Source: Arthrobacter sp042667405 (GTDB lineage: Bacteria; Actinomycetota; Actinomycetes; Actinomycetales; Micrococcaceae). Taken from it: a DNA stretch of 64,000 bases. The number at the start of each line of letters is the position of its first letter. Position 1 is the first letter of the stretch. Positions 1 to 8,403 of this stretch are shown here, piece by piece. Below the pieces are notes generated by a model that saw only the letters and a program-made list of their open reading frames with translations, ran no database searches and was not told the DNA's origin. The position numbers and the translations under genes were made by a program. Location of the stretch: the NCBI RefSeq assembly GCF_042667405.1, contig NZ_JBHVAL010000003.1, positions 62,001-126,000 on the forward strand. The letters are read 5' to 3'.

Positions 1-1
1 G

Positions 2-397
2 CCTGGGGTTGACGTGGACTTCACTGGCTTGGACGATATTTCGGCCGTGACTGCCCGCGCCGTCTCGCCGCTACAGGACCGGTGTCATCCGGGCGACGAA
101 GTGAGTTTCATGGAGGACGACGTTTCGGTGTGGTCCTCCCACAGATACACCAGTGCCTTGGCTCGCCGGGCCGGTCTAGGTCTGGTCGGCGAAAATCCTG
201 GTGCCCCTTGGCTGCCGTACACCGGTGGCACACCGCTATCGGACAGCCTGGCCGAGCAACTGCAGATCGCCCCAAGATACGCCGCCGAATGTGGGATGAC
301 CATGTTCCTGTTCGGGTTCGAGGACGATCTCTTTGACCCTGAGGGACGTAGCGGGGTGACTCTCGACCACTACAGTGACGTGATCCAGAGCTACTGA
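2..397 (+). CDS. C-terminal part of an unrecognised protein (5' end outside window)
   Basis: The frame is open from the window edge to a TGA at 395-397, so only the last 131 or so residues are visible and the GTG at 14 need not be the start. The visible part is hydrophilic, with several aromatic and acidic patches (WLPYTGG, FGFEDDLFDPEG) and no membrane segment. The pattern faintly recalls the end of a secreted glycoside hydrolase, but I do not recognise the family and assign no function. It is followed after about 140 bases by a secreted beta-helix gene on the same strand. Confidence 0.55.
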   Translation, partial: PGVDVDFTGLDDISAVTARAVSPLQDRCHPGDEVSFMEDDVSVWSSHRYTSALARRAGLGLVGENPGAPWLPYTGGTPLSDSLAEQLQIAPRYAAECGMTMFLFGFEDDLFDPEGRSGVTLDHYSDVIQSY

Positions 398-540
398 TGC
401 CCAATCCGCGTCATGTTCTCCGGCCTGCAGATACTGAATAGATGACTACTGCCGAGCCAGTGAATGACTTCCGCGGCAGTCCAGGAGGCCATGAACGAGC
501 CTCCTCGTCAGGCCTGAACCTCCAAAGGAGAATACTGTCA

Positions 541-1773
541 ATGACCTGTGTGGGAACTCCAGAATGCGCCGCTTCGCGTAGCATCTCACTGTCCTGTCGT
601 GAAGGCTCTGCGCCGGGCAATGAACGCCGGCGGCGCCGCCGCAGCTTTGCGGTAGCTTCGGGCGCTGCGTTGCTGATGATGATATCTTCCATGACGCCAA
701 CTGCAGCTCTTGCGACGGGGTCGACGCCTGTACAGCCTGCTGCGTCTCCTGGGGAGTGTACGGTCAGCGCCGCCACCGGTAGCACTGGCACAAACCTGTA
801 CACCGTCACGGCCCAGCCCGATGACGCGTTGGACGATACGCCAGGCATTCAGGGCCGAATTGATGCAGCAGGCGCTGCCGGCGGAGGCATCGTGAGGATC
901 CCCGCAGGTACATTCATCATCAACGGGAAGCTTCGTATGGCGAGCAATGTAAAACTCGAGGGCGCAGGGCCCGCGACGGTCTTGAAGGCAGGGCCTGGCT
1001 TTCTGGGCAACACCGGTCCCGCGGGCGGCTATCCGATCATTACTACGGCCGGGGCCGACAACACAACCCTGGCGAATTTCACCGCGGATCAATCCGGCGA
1101 CACACTGAATGGCAATGTCCCGGGCCGCTTGAACGAGTATGTAGTCGACGTGCGCGACTCGCATAACTCCGTCGTCGAAGGTATTCAGACAAGAAACCCA
1201 TTCACTTACTCAATCGCGTTCGTCGGCGGTTCGAACTGGTGCGTCAGGAACAGCAGTACCCAGTCCGAAACCAACGGAAAGTATACGGAGCTGGACGGAA
1301 TCCACGCCATGAACACGAGCCACGGAGACATCGTGGGGAATGTCGTCGACCAGCGAAAAGGAACCGACGGGGATGACGGAATTGCCGTTCACACTTTCGG
1401 CACTGAGGACGTTCACGATATCCGGATCACGAATAACAACGTACGCGGAGGCAGACACGGAGCCGGTATCGACCTTGCTGGAGGATCCGGAGTGATTTAC
1501 AACATCGATCTCACCGGCAACACCGTCTGGGGTTCCCCCCGTGGTTTGGAGGACGCCTATTACGACGGAACCAAGCAGATTCACCACATCAAGGTGCTTG
1601 GGAACACCTTTAGGGACAACGACATCAAGTCTGTCGGTGGAGCGGTCGACTTTGAGCGTCCGGTGACCTATGTGACGATGACCGACAACGTGGCATGCAA
1701 CTCAGGAGGCTACCGGCTTCCCGCAGGTTTAGGGAATACGAACCTCAGAAACATGCAGACCTCATTGTGCTGA
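541..1773 (+). CDS. Secreted right-handed beta-helix (pectate-lyase-like) protein
   Basis: A 410-residue protein. The frame is open from an ATG at 442, but the ATG at 541 has an AAAGGAG ribosome-binding site ten bases upstream, so I start there. A basic stretch (residues 29-35, RRRRRRS) precedes a hydrophobic signal segment ending near TAALA. The body has the pattern of pectate-lyase superfamily proteins: an early 'GIQGRIDAAGAAGGGIVRIPAG' style segment, shortened here to its key GGG-I-V-R-I-PAG part, then repeated short strands with Asn ladders (N-x-V/I, ITNNNV, DLTGNTV, VLGNTFRDND). This fold is typical of polysaccharide lyases and glycosidases acting outside the cell. The substrate cannot be told. 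A small inverted repeat (AGGAGGC 483-489 / GCCTCCT 499-505) lies in the leader. Confidence 0.8.
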   Translation: MTCVGTPECAASRSISLSCREGSAPGNERRRRRRSFAVASGAALLMMISSMTPTAALATGSTPVQPAASPGECTVSAATGSTGTNLYTVTAQPDDALDDTPGIQGRIDAAGAAGGGIVRIPAGTFIINGKLRMASNVKLEGAGPATVLKAGPGFLGNTGPAGGYPIITTAGADNTTLANFTADQSGDTLNGNVPGRLNEYVVDVRDSHNSVVEGIQTRNPFTYSIAFVGGSNWCVRNSSTQSETNGKYTELDGIHAMNTSHGDIVGNVVDQRKGTDGDDGIAVHTFGTEDVHDIRITNNNVRGGRHGAGIDLAGGSGVIYNIDLTGNTVWGSPRGLEDAYYDGTKQIHHIKVLGNTFRDNDIKSVGGAVDFERPVTYVTMTDNVACNSGGYRLPAGLGNTNLRNMQTSLC

Positions 1774-1811
1774 CCAACGCCCCCAACAGCCGGCGGAAGC
1801 CCCCAATTAGC

Positions 1812-2732
1812 TCATTCCGCACGAAAAGAATCGGCAAGGGCCACGCGGTTACGGCCTGAGGCTTTTGCTGCGTACAGCGCGAGGTCGGCTTCGTGAAGGA
1901 GTTGCTCGGTTGTCGCACGGTGACCGTCGGTAAAGGCGGAGATGCCCGCACTGATGGTCAGGACGCCGTCGGGATCGCCGGAGTGCTCGATCCGCAGGTC
2001 GTGTACGGCTGAGCGGACGCGCTCCAAAACCGTCTCCGCGGTGGCGGCAGACTGCTCGCGAAGCAGCAACAGGAATTCCTCGCCGCCAAAGCGGTATACA
2101 GCATCCGACGCCCTGATCTGCCCGGACAAGGTAGCCGCGATGGCCACCAACGCGGCGTCACCGGCCTGGTGGCCGTAGATGTCGTTGTAGGCCTTGAAGT
2201 TGTCCACGTCCACCATGGCCAGGCAGTAGTTGTGCCCGGTCGTGTCCCCGACGTGCAGGCCTCCCAGATCCTCCGACAACTTGAGCCGGTTGTGCACCTT
2301 GGTCAGGGGATCGGTGCGGGCCTGCTCGGTCAGGGCAGACCGGTAGCGGGCCAGATCCGCGTGCAAGGACGTGATGCGTTGGGCAGCGAGGAGGCGGATG
2401 TGCAGGCTGAACGGGTCCAACGGCTTGGTGACGTAGTCGTCTGCTCCGGCCTCCATGCCAGCAAGCACGTCCTTCCGCGACCCATGGGAGGTAACAAGAA
2501 TGACGTAGGTGTAACTGTCCTCTTCCGCGGCCCTGATGGCACGGCAGAGGTCCAGCCCATTGAGCCCGGGCATCATCAAGTCCGTTACGACCGCTTCGGG
2601 GCTGTGCTCTTTGAAGAGTTGCCAGGCCGAGTCGCCGTCCACGGCCACAATGCATTCGTGCCCGGACTGTTCCACGGCTGCCTTGGTGATCATGCGCGAG
2701 ATTTGGTCATCGTCCGCAATCAGGATCTTCAC
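1812..2732 (-). CDS. Response regulator with REC and GGDEF domains (diguanylate cyclase)
   Basis: A 306-residue protein with a receiver domain (residues 1-120: acidic pocket D7-D9, phospho-acceptor D51 in VTDLMMPG, K104 in TKPLD) followed by a GGDEF domain (about 138-300). The catalytic signature is GGEEF at 216-220, an accepted active variant. An inhibitory I-site RxxD (RASD, 207-210) sits just before it, so c-di-GMP product inhibition is expected. The reaction is 2 GTP to c-di-GMP in the cytosol. The GTG start overlaps the stop of the upstream hybrid kinase by four bases (GTGA, 2729-2732), which indicates translational coupling and makes that kinase, with its terminal HPt domain, the obvious phosphodonor. 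Confidence 0.92.
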   Translation of the reverse strand: MKILIADDDQISRMITKAAVEQSGHECIVAVDGDSAWQLFKEHSPEAVVTDLMMPGLNGLDLCRAIRAAEEDSYTYVILVTSHGSRKDVLAGMEAGADDYVTKPLDPFSLHIRLLAAQRITSLHADLARYRSALTEQARTDPLTKVHNRLKLSEDLGGLHVGDTTGHNYCLAMVDVDNFKAYNDIYGHQAGDAALVAIAATLSGQIRASDAVYRFGGEEFLLLLREQSAATAETVLERVRSAVHDLRIEHSGDPDGVLTISAGISAFTDGHRATTEQLLHEADLALYAAKASGRNRVALADSFRAE

Positions 2733-5700
2733 AGGGCCCCCAACAGGATTCGCTCAAGGGCGCGGTCCACCCTGGCCAGTTCCGAAGACAGCTGTTCCAG
2801 CAGCCGCGATCCTTCGGCCTCCAACCCCGGGCCGGCGTCCCGTCCCAGTTTTTCCAGTTCTTTGCACATGGCAGCGGCTCCCACCGCTCCAATGTTGGCC
2901 GACGCACCGGCAAGTTTGTGGGCCGCCGCCTGCACTGCGGGGCCCTGACCGGCGTCGAGTGCGGAACGCAGCGCTTCAACGGTTCCCGCAGCATCTTCCC
3001 GGAACGCCTCGATGGCCGCCGGCAGCAAGCCCACGCCGTCGTCGGGCCCGAGCTCGCGCAGGATCTGCAGCCGCCCGGTGTCAAGAACAACAGCGTCCGA
3101 CGGCGGTGCTTCCGCCTCCTGCGGCGCCCCACCGAACCCTGACCGGTCAGCGGCCCCGGCTGCCGCCGTCGTCGGTTCTTCCGGCTGCGGTATCCACCGG
3201 GCCAAGACGGCACCCAACGTTGTGAGGTCCACTGGCTTGCTGATGTAGTCGTCCATGCCAGCCGCGAAGCAGCGCTCGCGGTCCTCGTTGAGGGCCCCGG
3301 CGGTCATGGCGATGATGGGGATGCGCGTGGAGTGTCCGTTGTGGGCCCGGATGGCGCGGGTGGCGTCGAACCCGTCCATGACAGGCATGTGGCAGTCCAT
3401 GAGAACCGCCACATAGCGCCCTGTCAGCGCAGCCGTGACAGCCTGGGCGCCGTCCTCAACAATATCCACGGCGTAGCCGAGCCGGTTGGCCATGCCGCGG
3501 GCCACAAGCTGGTTTACTTCGTTGTCTTCTGCCACCAGCAACGTGCCCAGCTGCGCATCCGGCTCGTCGGGCAGAAGGACGGGGGACGGTGCCGCCGGCG
3601 CACCGGTGGTCCTGGTGGCCATGAGGCGAAGGAGCCGGTTGTAGAACTCTGAGCTGCGGACCGGTTTGGTGAGGTACTCACGGATTCCAGCCTCGGCCAG
3701 GTCAACCCTGTCCACCATCATGGTTGAGGTCAGGAGAATGATCCCTGGCTGCCCCGGGTGGGTGCTTTCGCTGTTGATGAGGCGGGCAAGCTCCAAACCG
3801 TCGGTATCGGGCATGCACATGTCCACCACGGCGATGTCGTAAGGATGGCCCTCCAGGACGGCGTTGCGGTATTCGGTCATCGCGGTGGAGGCATCGGCCA
3901 CCGCCACCGGCGTCATTCCCCAGCTGTCCAGCTGGGTCTCAAGCACCAGGCGGTTGGTGGCGTTGTCGTCCACCACCAGGACCCTTTTGCCCGCCAGCGT
4001 CGCAGGCAGGGTGAGGCTCTCGGCTGCCGCCGGCCCTATGGGCAGTGACAGTTCGAACCAGAACGTGCTGCCCTTGCCCAGTTCGCTGTCCAGCCCAATC
4101 CGTCCGCCCATCGCTTCGGTGAGCCGCCGGGAAATGGCCAGCCCCAGCCCGGTGCCTCCGTAGCGCCGTGTGGTGGACGCATCAGCCTGGGCGAACGATT
4201 CGAAGAGGCGGTGGTGGTCCTCGGAGCTGATGCCGATTCCTGTGTCCCGGACGTCGAAGCGCAGCGAGGCCATTCCGGCGTCGGTTGCCAGCACGGAGAC
4301 TTTGATTTCGACTTCACCAGATGGTGTGAACTTGACGGCGTTGGAGGAGAGGTTCACCAGGATTTGCCGGATCCGGCCGGAATCGCCCATGAGTCGTCCG
4401 GGGACATCCGGGTGGCAGTAGGAAATGAGTTCCAGGTTCTTGCCTTGGGCTGCTTCGGCAACCAGCCCAGCCACTTCTTCCACCAGGGCCCGCGGATCGA
4501 AAGCCGTGACTTCCAGGTCCACTTTTCCGGCTTCCAGTTTGGAGAAGTCCAGGATGTCGTTGATCAGGGTCAGGAGGACTTCGCCGGCACCCTTCACGCC
4601 TTGGGCGTATTGCCGTTGTCCGTCGCTGAGGGGGGTATCCATCATGAGCGACGTCAATCCGATGACGGCGTTCAGGGGTGTGCGGATCTCGTGGCTCATG
4701 GTGGCCAGGAACTCCGACTTGAGGCGGCTTGCTTCCAAGGCGGCTTCCCGGGCGGCGAGCAGTTCTGCTTCAGCCGCTTTGCGCTCGGTAATGTCACGCG
4801 AGATGAACGCCACTCCGCGGATCCCGGTGGCGCTCCGAATGGGGGACAGGGTGACGGAGACGGGGATGATGGCGCCGTCGCCGCGTTTGCGCTGTGTTTC
4901 GTAGTTCTGGACGTCGCCATCCCGCACCGTGGTTTCCAACATCCGGAGCTCCTTCTCCCGCACCCCCTCCGGGATGAAGAAGTCACCTTTCGTGCCGATC
5001 ACTTCGGCCGCCGGATATCCGAAGATCTTTTCCGCCCCGGGATTCCAGCTGGAGATGACGCCGTCCAGGGTTTCGCCAACGATTGCGTCGCCGGAGGAAT
5101 TGACGATCGCACCGAGCCCCTCAAGCTCGGCCGTGCGTTCGGCCACCTTGGTCTCGAGGTCGCGGGTAAGGGTCACATTTTCGACGACGATGAGCACCTG
5201 CCGCACGATAACGAAACCCAGGACTATCAAACCGGTTACCAGCAGGACGCGGTCGGCGCCGATGGGGCCTGTCCGGGAAAAGAACACTGCACTGAAGACG
5301 GGGAGATAGGGGAGCAGTTCCAGCGCGACTGCGTAGCCGCGGCCATCTTTTCGGCTGCTGTCCGCTTCAGGAATGAGCGGGCTCAAAGCGACCAGCAGGA
5401 AGGCGGACACCCACCCCAACGCCAGGGGTGAGCCGGTCACGCCCGAGATTCCTTCGAGTGTCAGCCGCATGTAGGCGAGGTCCGTCACGGCAAGGACCCA
5501 GAAACCGACGCCGAGGCTCAGCCAGGGCAGCCTGCGCCCGCGGGCTGCGCGCATGGTGAGGACGATAACCACGGAAACCATGAAGACATCCGCGATGGGG
5601 TAGGCCATCTGCGTGATGCGGGCGAACGGGTCGCTGTTCCTGGCGCTGGCCAAGGGGCCCAGGACGGAACTCCAGGCAATGAAGAAAGTGGAACTTGCCA

Positions 5701-6151
5701 CCACGCCGGCATCCAGGATGGTGCGGCGCAGGGGCAATCGCAGTCCTTGCCCCCGCAGAAGCAGAACCAGGCCAATGGAGGCCGGGAGCGCGTACCAAAC
5801 AAAACCGACGTCGGCGAATGAAGGAAATGGGTAGTCGTGATCAAGGGTGATGCCATTGGCGGTCCAGATGGCTTGTCCGGCGGACCAGAGTGCCAGCCCG
5901 CCAACCACGAACCAGCGACCCGCCGTCGAATGCGGCTGTTTGAGGGCTGCGCGTATGTGGGTAACCAGGGCCGTAAGGACAGCTGTGAGGATTGCCAGGT
6001 CACCTGCCAGTTGTGCAGTGGACGTGCCGATTCCGCTTGCCAGCCCGACGGCCAGCAGAACTGCGCTAAAGCCGGCCGCAATCAGGAAAAACGGCAAACC
6101 GCGTCCCGCCCACGAGCGCTTGGACAGAACCTCGTGCTTCACTCCCGCCAC
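2729..6151 (-). CDS. Membrane hybrid sensor histidine kinase (PAS-HisKA-HATPase-REC-REC-HPt)
   Basis: A multi-domain phosphorelay kinase of about 1,140 residues. The open frame extends to 6412, but the hydrophobic domain begins right after two GTG codons. I use the GTG at 6151, which has AGGGG upstream; the GTG at 6142 is the alternative. In order: about nine or ten membrane helices (residues about 15-325), a linker, a PAS domain (about 345-460, with RDITERK at its end), a HisKA domain with phospho-His 487 in SHEIRTP, a HATPase domain with N box (NAVKF), DTGIGIS and GGTGLGL, two receiver domains (VVDMCMP; LMDCHMP) and a C-terminal HPt domain (AAHKLAGAS). All the residues needed for an internal His-Asp-Asp-His relay are visible. 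Its stop overlaps the downstream diguanylate cyclase gene, so the signal probably feeds c-di-GMP synthesis. The input is unknown. Confidence 0.9.
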   Translation of the reverse strand: MAGVKHEVLSKRSWAGRGLPFFLIAAGFSAVLLAVGLASGIGTSTAQLAGDLAILTAVLTALVTHIRAALKQPHSTAGRWFVVGGLALWSAGQAIWTANGITLDHDYPFPSFADVGFVWYALPASIGLVLLLRGQGLRLPLRRTILDAGVVASSTFFIAWSSVLGPLASARNSDPFARITQMAYPIADVFMVSVVIVLTMRAARGRRLPWLSLGVGFWVLAVTDLAYMRLTLEGISGVTGSPLALGWVSAFLLVALSPLIPEADSSRKDGRGYAVALELLPYLPVFSAVFFSRTGPIGADRVLLVTGLIVLGFVIVRQVLIVVENVTLTRDLETKVAERTAELEGLGAIVNSSGDAIVGETLDGVISSWNPGAEKIFGYPAAEVIGTKGDFFIPEGVREKELRMLETTVRDGDVQNYETQRKRGDGAIIPVSVTLSPIRSATGIRGVAFISRDITERKAAEAELLAAREAALEASRLKSEFLATMSHEIRTPLNAVIGLTSLMMDTPLSDGQRQYAQGVKGAGEVLLTLINDILDFSKLEAGKVDLEVTAFDPRALVEEVAGLVAEAAQGKNLELISYCHPDVPGRLMGDSGRIRQILVNLSSNAVKFTPSGEVEIKVSVLATDAGMASLRFDVRDTGIGISSEDHHRLFESFAQADASTTRRYGGTGLGLAISRRLTEAMGGRIGLDSELGKGSTFWFELSLPIGPAAAESLTLPATLAGKRVLVVDDNATNRLVLETQLDSWGMTPVAVADASTAMTEYRNAVLEGHPYDIAVVDMCMPDTDGLELARLINSESTHPGQPGIILLTSTMMVDRVDLAEAGIREYLTKPVRSSEFYNRLLRLMATRTTGAPAAPSPVLLPDEPDAQLGTLLVAEDNEVNQLVARGMANRLGYAVDIVEDGAQAVTAALTGRYVAVLMDCHMPVMDGFDATRAIRAHNGHSTRIPIIAMTAGALNEDRERCFAAGMDDYISKPVDLTTLGAVLARWIPQPEEPTTAAAGAADRSGFGGAPQEAEAPPSDAVVLDTGRLQILRELGPDDGVGLLPAAIEAFREDAAGTVEALRSALDAGQGPAVQAAAHKLAGASANIGAVGAAAMCKELEKLGRDAGPGLEAEGSRLLEQLSSELARVDRALERILLGAL

Positions 6152-6585
6152 TGAACCCCTGCTTTCGAAAGTGGCCCCACCAAAAGCGAACAACGCCGTC
6201 TTAGCTGCGCTGAGGAGAGCATACGCTGAAAACACCCCTTCAGGGCACAATAAATGTCCTGTTAAGAACGCTTGACAACACGTGCTCTTTCCACTGCTGC
6301 CTGAGTACTGCCAAGTAGCCCATTCCCCGAAACTGCGTAATACCTGATGGCCGTGTGCCAGCGCTTGGGGGAAAGTCGAGTAGCTCCTACTCGTGCAGGG
6401 GGCAATACCCAATTCCTATATTTGAATTTGCAGGGGTTTATTGCAATTCCGTTCCTCCGGCTCAGCGGCGGATCGCACCCCGTCGTTGTGCGGCGGTGCT
6501 CCTCCCAATACATAGCTGCGCTTTCTCCACCAGGGCCACAAAAGGCTCCCACGCGCGGTCCCAGCCATGGAGTCCCGGAGTTCCC
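6152..6585. other. Divergent intergenic region between the kinase and LysM genes, with a perfect hairpin
   Basis: 434 bases without a credible gene, holding the promoters of two divergent genes. The clearest element is a perfect 7-bp stem with a 3-base loop, CGAGTAG-CTC-CTACTCG (6377-6393), about 200 bases upstream of the LysM start, so the LysM transcript probably has a long structured leader. An AT-rich TATATTTG stretch follows at about 6418-6425. I looked for the conserved blocks of the c-di-AMP (ydaO) and c-di-GMP (GEMM) riboswitches, which often precede such genes, and did not find them. Confidence 0.4.
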
Positions 6586-7596
6586 ATGAACATGAATGAT
6601 GTAGAGCTGCAAACTTCACTGAACAAGGACAGCGGCGTCGGCCGACAACCTCCGTTCAGCAAATCCAAGCTCATGATTGCCGGCGCCGTCCTGGCAATAC
6701 TGGCGCTGATTCCCGTAATTTTTGGAGTGGTCAATTGGGCTACCCACCCAAGTGGCACCGAACAAACGGTCTCGAATGAACAAGCGGCCGCACCTGAGGC
6801 AGTGCCATCGGCACCGGCAAGCAGTGCCGCATCAGCCGCGCCGGCCCAGAACGCGGCAGCCCAGAACGCGGGAGCCCAGGCGGCCCCGCCGGCTGCCGCT
6901 CCCGCGGCTGAGCCCGCTGCCGCCCCGGCCCCGGTGGCTGAAGCAGCGCCGGCCGCTCCTGCGGCGCCAGCGGCTCCCGCAGCCCCGGCAGGAGACCCCA
7001 ACCTGTACACGGTGGTATCCGGTGACACGGTGGGCAGCATTGCCGCAAGGTTCGGCGTGGATGTCAACGCGATGTTGGCTGCCAATGGCTTGGGCCCGTA
7101 CTCGGTGATCGTCCCGGGACAGGTCCTCAAACTCACGGGCCCACCCGTTGCGCCCGTTCCAGCAGCGGCGCCGGCGCAGGCCACGGTTCCTCAAGCCCAA
7201 GTGGCAGCACCGGCAGTTGCCCCTGCTCCCGCCGCAGCCCCGGCGCCTGCCCCCGCTCCGGCGCCGGCCGTCAGGACCATCTACGTGGCAGGCGCGGGCG
7301 GCCAGTCGCTGGTGGATGCCTGCATCGGGCCTATCAATTACACCCCAACCAACGCCTATGCAGTGTTCATCACGGAACACGACTTCTGCGGAGGGTGGGC
7401 ACGCTTCTCGGGAATCGGTGTAGGGGAGACCGTGTCCATTCCGGGGTACGGGACCTTCACTGCCACTGGCAGGGCACAGGTGCCCAACCCCGGAACCACC
7501 AATGATGTGGCAGCGGTGTTTGGCGGCTTCCCGGCAGTGGTCTTGCAGACCTGCATCCCAGGCACCAACCAGATGCTGGTGATCGCCCTTAACTAA
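6586..7596 (+). CDS. Membrane-anchored LysM protein with a sortase-like C-terminal domain
   Basis: A 336-residue protein. I choose the ATG at 6586 because CGGAG lies just upstream and because the extension before it is not protein-like. After a hydrophilic N-terminus comes one transmembrane helix (about residues 27-48), then a long Ala/Pro linker (about 60-140). A LysM domain follows (about 142-185: YTVVSGDTVGSIAARFGV), which binds peptidoglycan, and then a second Ala/Pro linker. The C-terminal domain of about 105 residues resembles a sortase barrel: a His in ITEHDF and a Cys in VVLQTC, in the order and context of the sortase His/Cys pair. The Arg expected after the Cys is not evident (GTNQMLVIAL). 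It may be a degenerate sortase or a wall-binding relative. The mapping is inference from motif order. Confidence 0.75.
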   Translation: MNMNDVELQTSLNKDSGVGRQPPFSKSKLMIAGAVLAILALIPVIFGVVNWATHPSGTEQTVSNEQAAAPEAVPSAPASSAASAAPAQNAAAQNAGAQAAPPAAAPAAEPAAAPAPVAEAAPAAPAAPAAPAAPAGDPNLYTVVSGDTVGSIAARFGVDVNAMLAANGLGPYSVIVPGQVLKLTGPPVAPVPAAAPAQATVPQAQVAAPAVAPAPAAAPAPAPAPAPAVRTIYVAGAGGQSLVDACIGPINYTPTNAYAVFITEHDFCGGWARFSGIGVGETVSIPGYGTFTATGRAQVPNPGTTNDVAAVFGGFPAVVLQTCIPGTNQMLVIALN

Positions 7597-7605
7597 TAGC
7601 TGTAA

Positions 7606-8202
7606 CTAGGCCGGCGCCGTCAGGCGCGCGAACCGGAGGATACCCAGGATGGCCGGGGCCAACTGATCCTCCATCTGGTGGTAGACCTCTTCCGCTCGTC
7701 GGTAGGGGTCTACCACGTCGTTGTCTGAAGGGTCGGACGGCAGCGCCAGGTGTCGCACCGAGGCTGCCCGTGCCGGGAGGGCACTCCAAAAGTCCACGAT
7801 GTTCCCGGTGGCGGGGGCGTCGTCGCGCGTTTCCAGGACGGCCAACATGCGGGCGAATTCCCGGACGGTGAAGGTGCGCTTCAGCAGTGAGGCGTCCAGC
7901 TGGAGTACTTCGCCGCGGTGTTTGGAGGTCATTGCCAGTACCAGATCGGTTTCGCGGAGGATCTTCTGGGTCAGCTGCCGCGCGGCAAAATTATCCGGCG
8001 TCCCACGGAAGGTGCTGATGATTTGGGCGGAGAGCGGCTGGATGGGTTCACCCACCAAGGCGCGGGTTCCGGCGCTGCGGACCTCAAATGACCCGGGGCT
8101 TACTTGGTTGAGCCCAGCCTGAAGCAGCCTCTCGGCGACGGGGGAGCGGCAGATGTTTCCGGTGCAGACGGTGAGGATCCTGAAGGGCTGGGGCGATTCC
8201 AC
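7606..8202 (-). CDS. Low-molecular-weight protein tyrosine phosphatase
   Basis: A 198-residue cytosolic phosphatase. I start at the GTG at 8202, with AAGGAAAG eight bases upstream, because the catalytic loop then lies at residues 13-20 as in the family: C-T-G-N-I-C-R-S (Cys13 nucleophile, Arg19 phosphate binding). The general acid is in the late DPYRR motif. At just under 200 residues it is longer than the usual 150-160, because of an insert before the acid motif. Relatives such as Wzb/PtpA act on tyrosine kinases of capsule export or as secreted effectors; no kinase gene is nearby. It converges on the LysM gene with only nine bases between their stops. Confidence 0.9.
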   Translation of the reverse strand: MESPQPFRILTVCTGNICRSPVAERLLQAGLNQVSPGSFEVRSAGTRALVGEPIQPLSAQIISTFRGTPDNFAARQLTQKILRETDLVLAMTSKHRGEVLQLDASLLKRTFTVREFARMLAVLETRDDAPATGNIVDFWSALPARAASVRHLALPSDPSDNDVVDPYRRAEEVYHQMEDQLAPAILGILRFARLTAPA

Positions 8203-8340
8203 GTAGAGCTCTTTCCTTGCGTTGGCGCGGGGCGGTTGAGGCCCCACCCCAAGTTAACACGGGGATTCTCAGGCGCCTTGTCAACAACGCCCGAGCACCG
8301 AAAGAGGCTGAAATCATCCGGGGCACCATGCGCCGAACGC

Positions 8341-8389
8341 TTGACGGAAATCATCAGCTCCGCATATTCTGAACGAACGGTCGGTAATT
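8341..8389 (+). promoter_or_regulatory. Promoter and PaaR-like operator of the paa operon
   Basis: TTGACG (8341-8346) and TATTCT (8365-8370) are separated by 18 bases, and paaA starts at 8404 behind AGGAG. The stretch 8368-8389 overlaps the -10 and start site. Read on the minus strand it fits the TetR-type PaaR site I recall from Corynebacterium (ACCG-NN-CG-NN-CGGT core with AG/CT flanks), with about three mismatches. Binding there would block transcription until phenylacetyl-CoA accumulates. No paaR gene lies next to it. The promoter is read from sequence; the repressor is inferred. Confidence 0.65.
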
Positions 8390-8403
8390 TATTAGGAGCA
8401 ACC

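Noticed and set aside
4211..5431. A 406-codon plus-strand open frame opposite the histidine kinase
   Set aside because: Shadow of the kinase gene; composition rich in Gly, Asp and His without domain features.
6152..6585. c-di-AMP (ydaO) or c-di-GMP riboswitch upstream of the LysM gene
   Set aside because: The conserved blocks of both classes are missing; only an isolated hairpin is visible.
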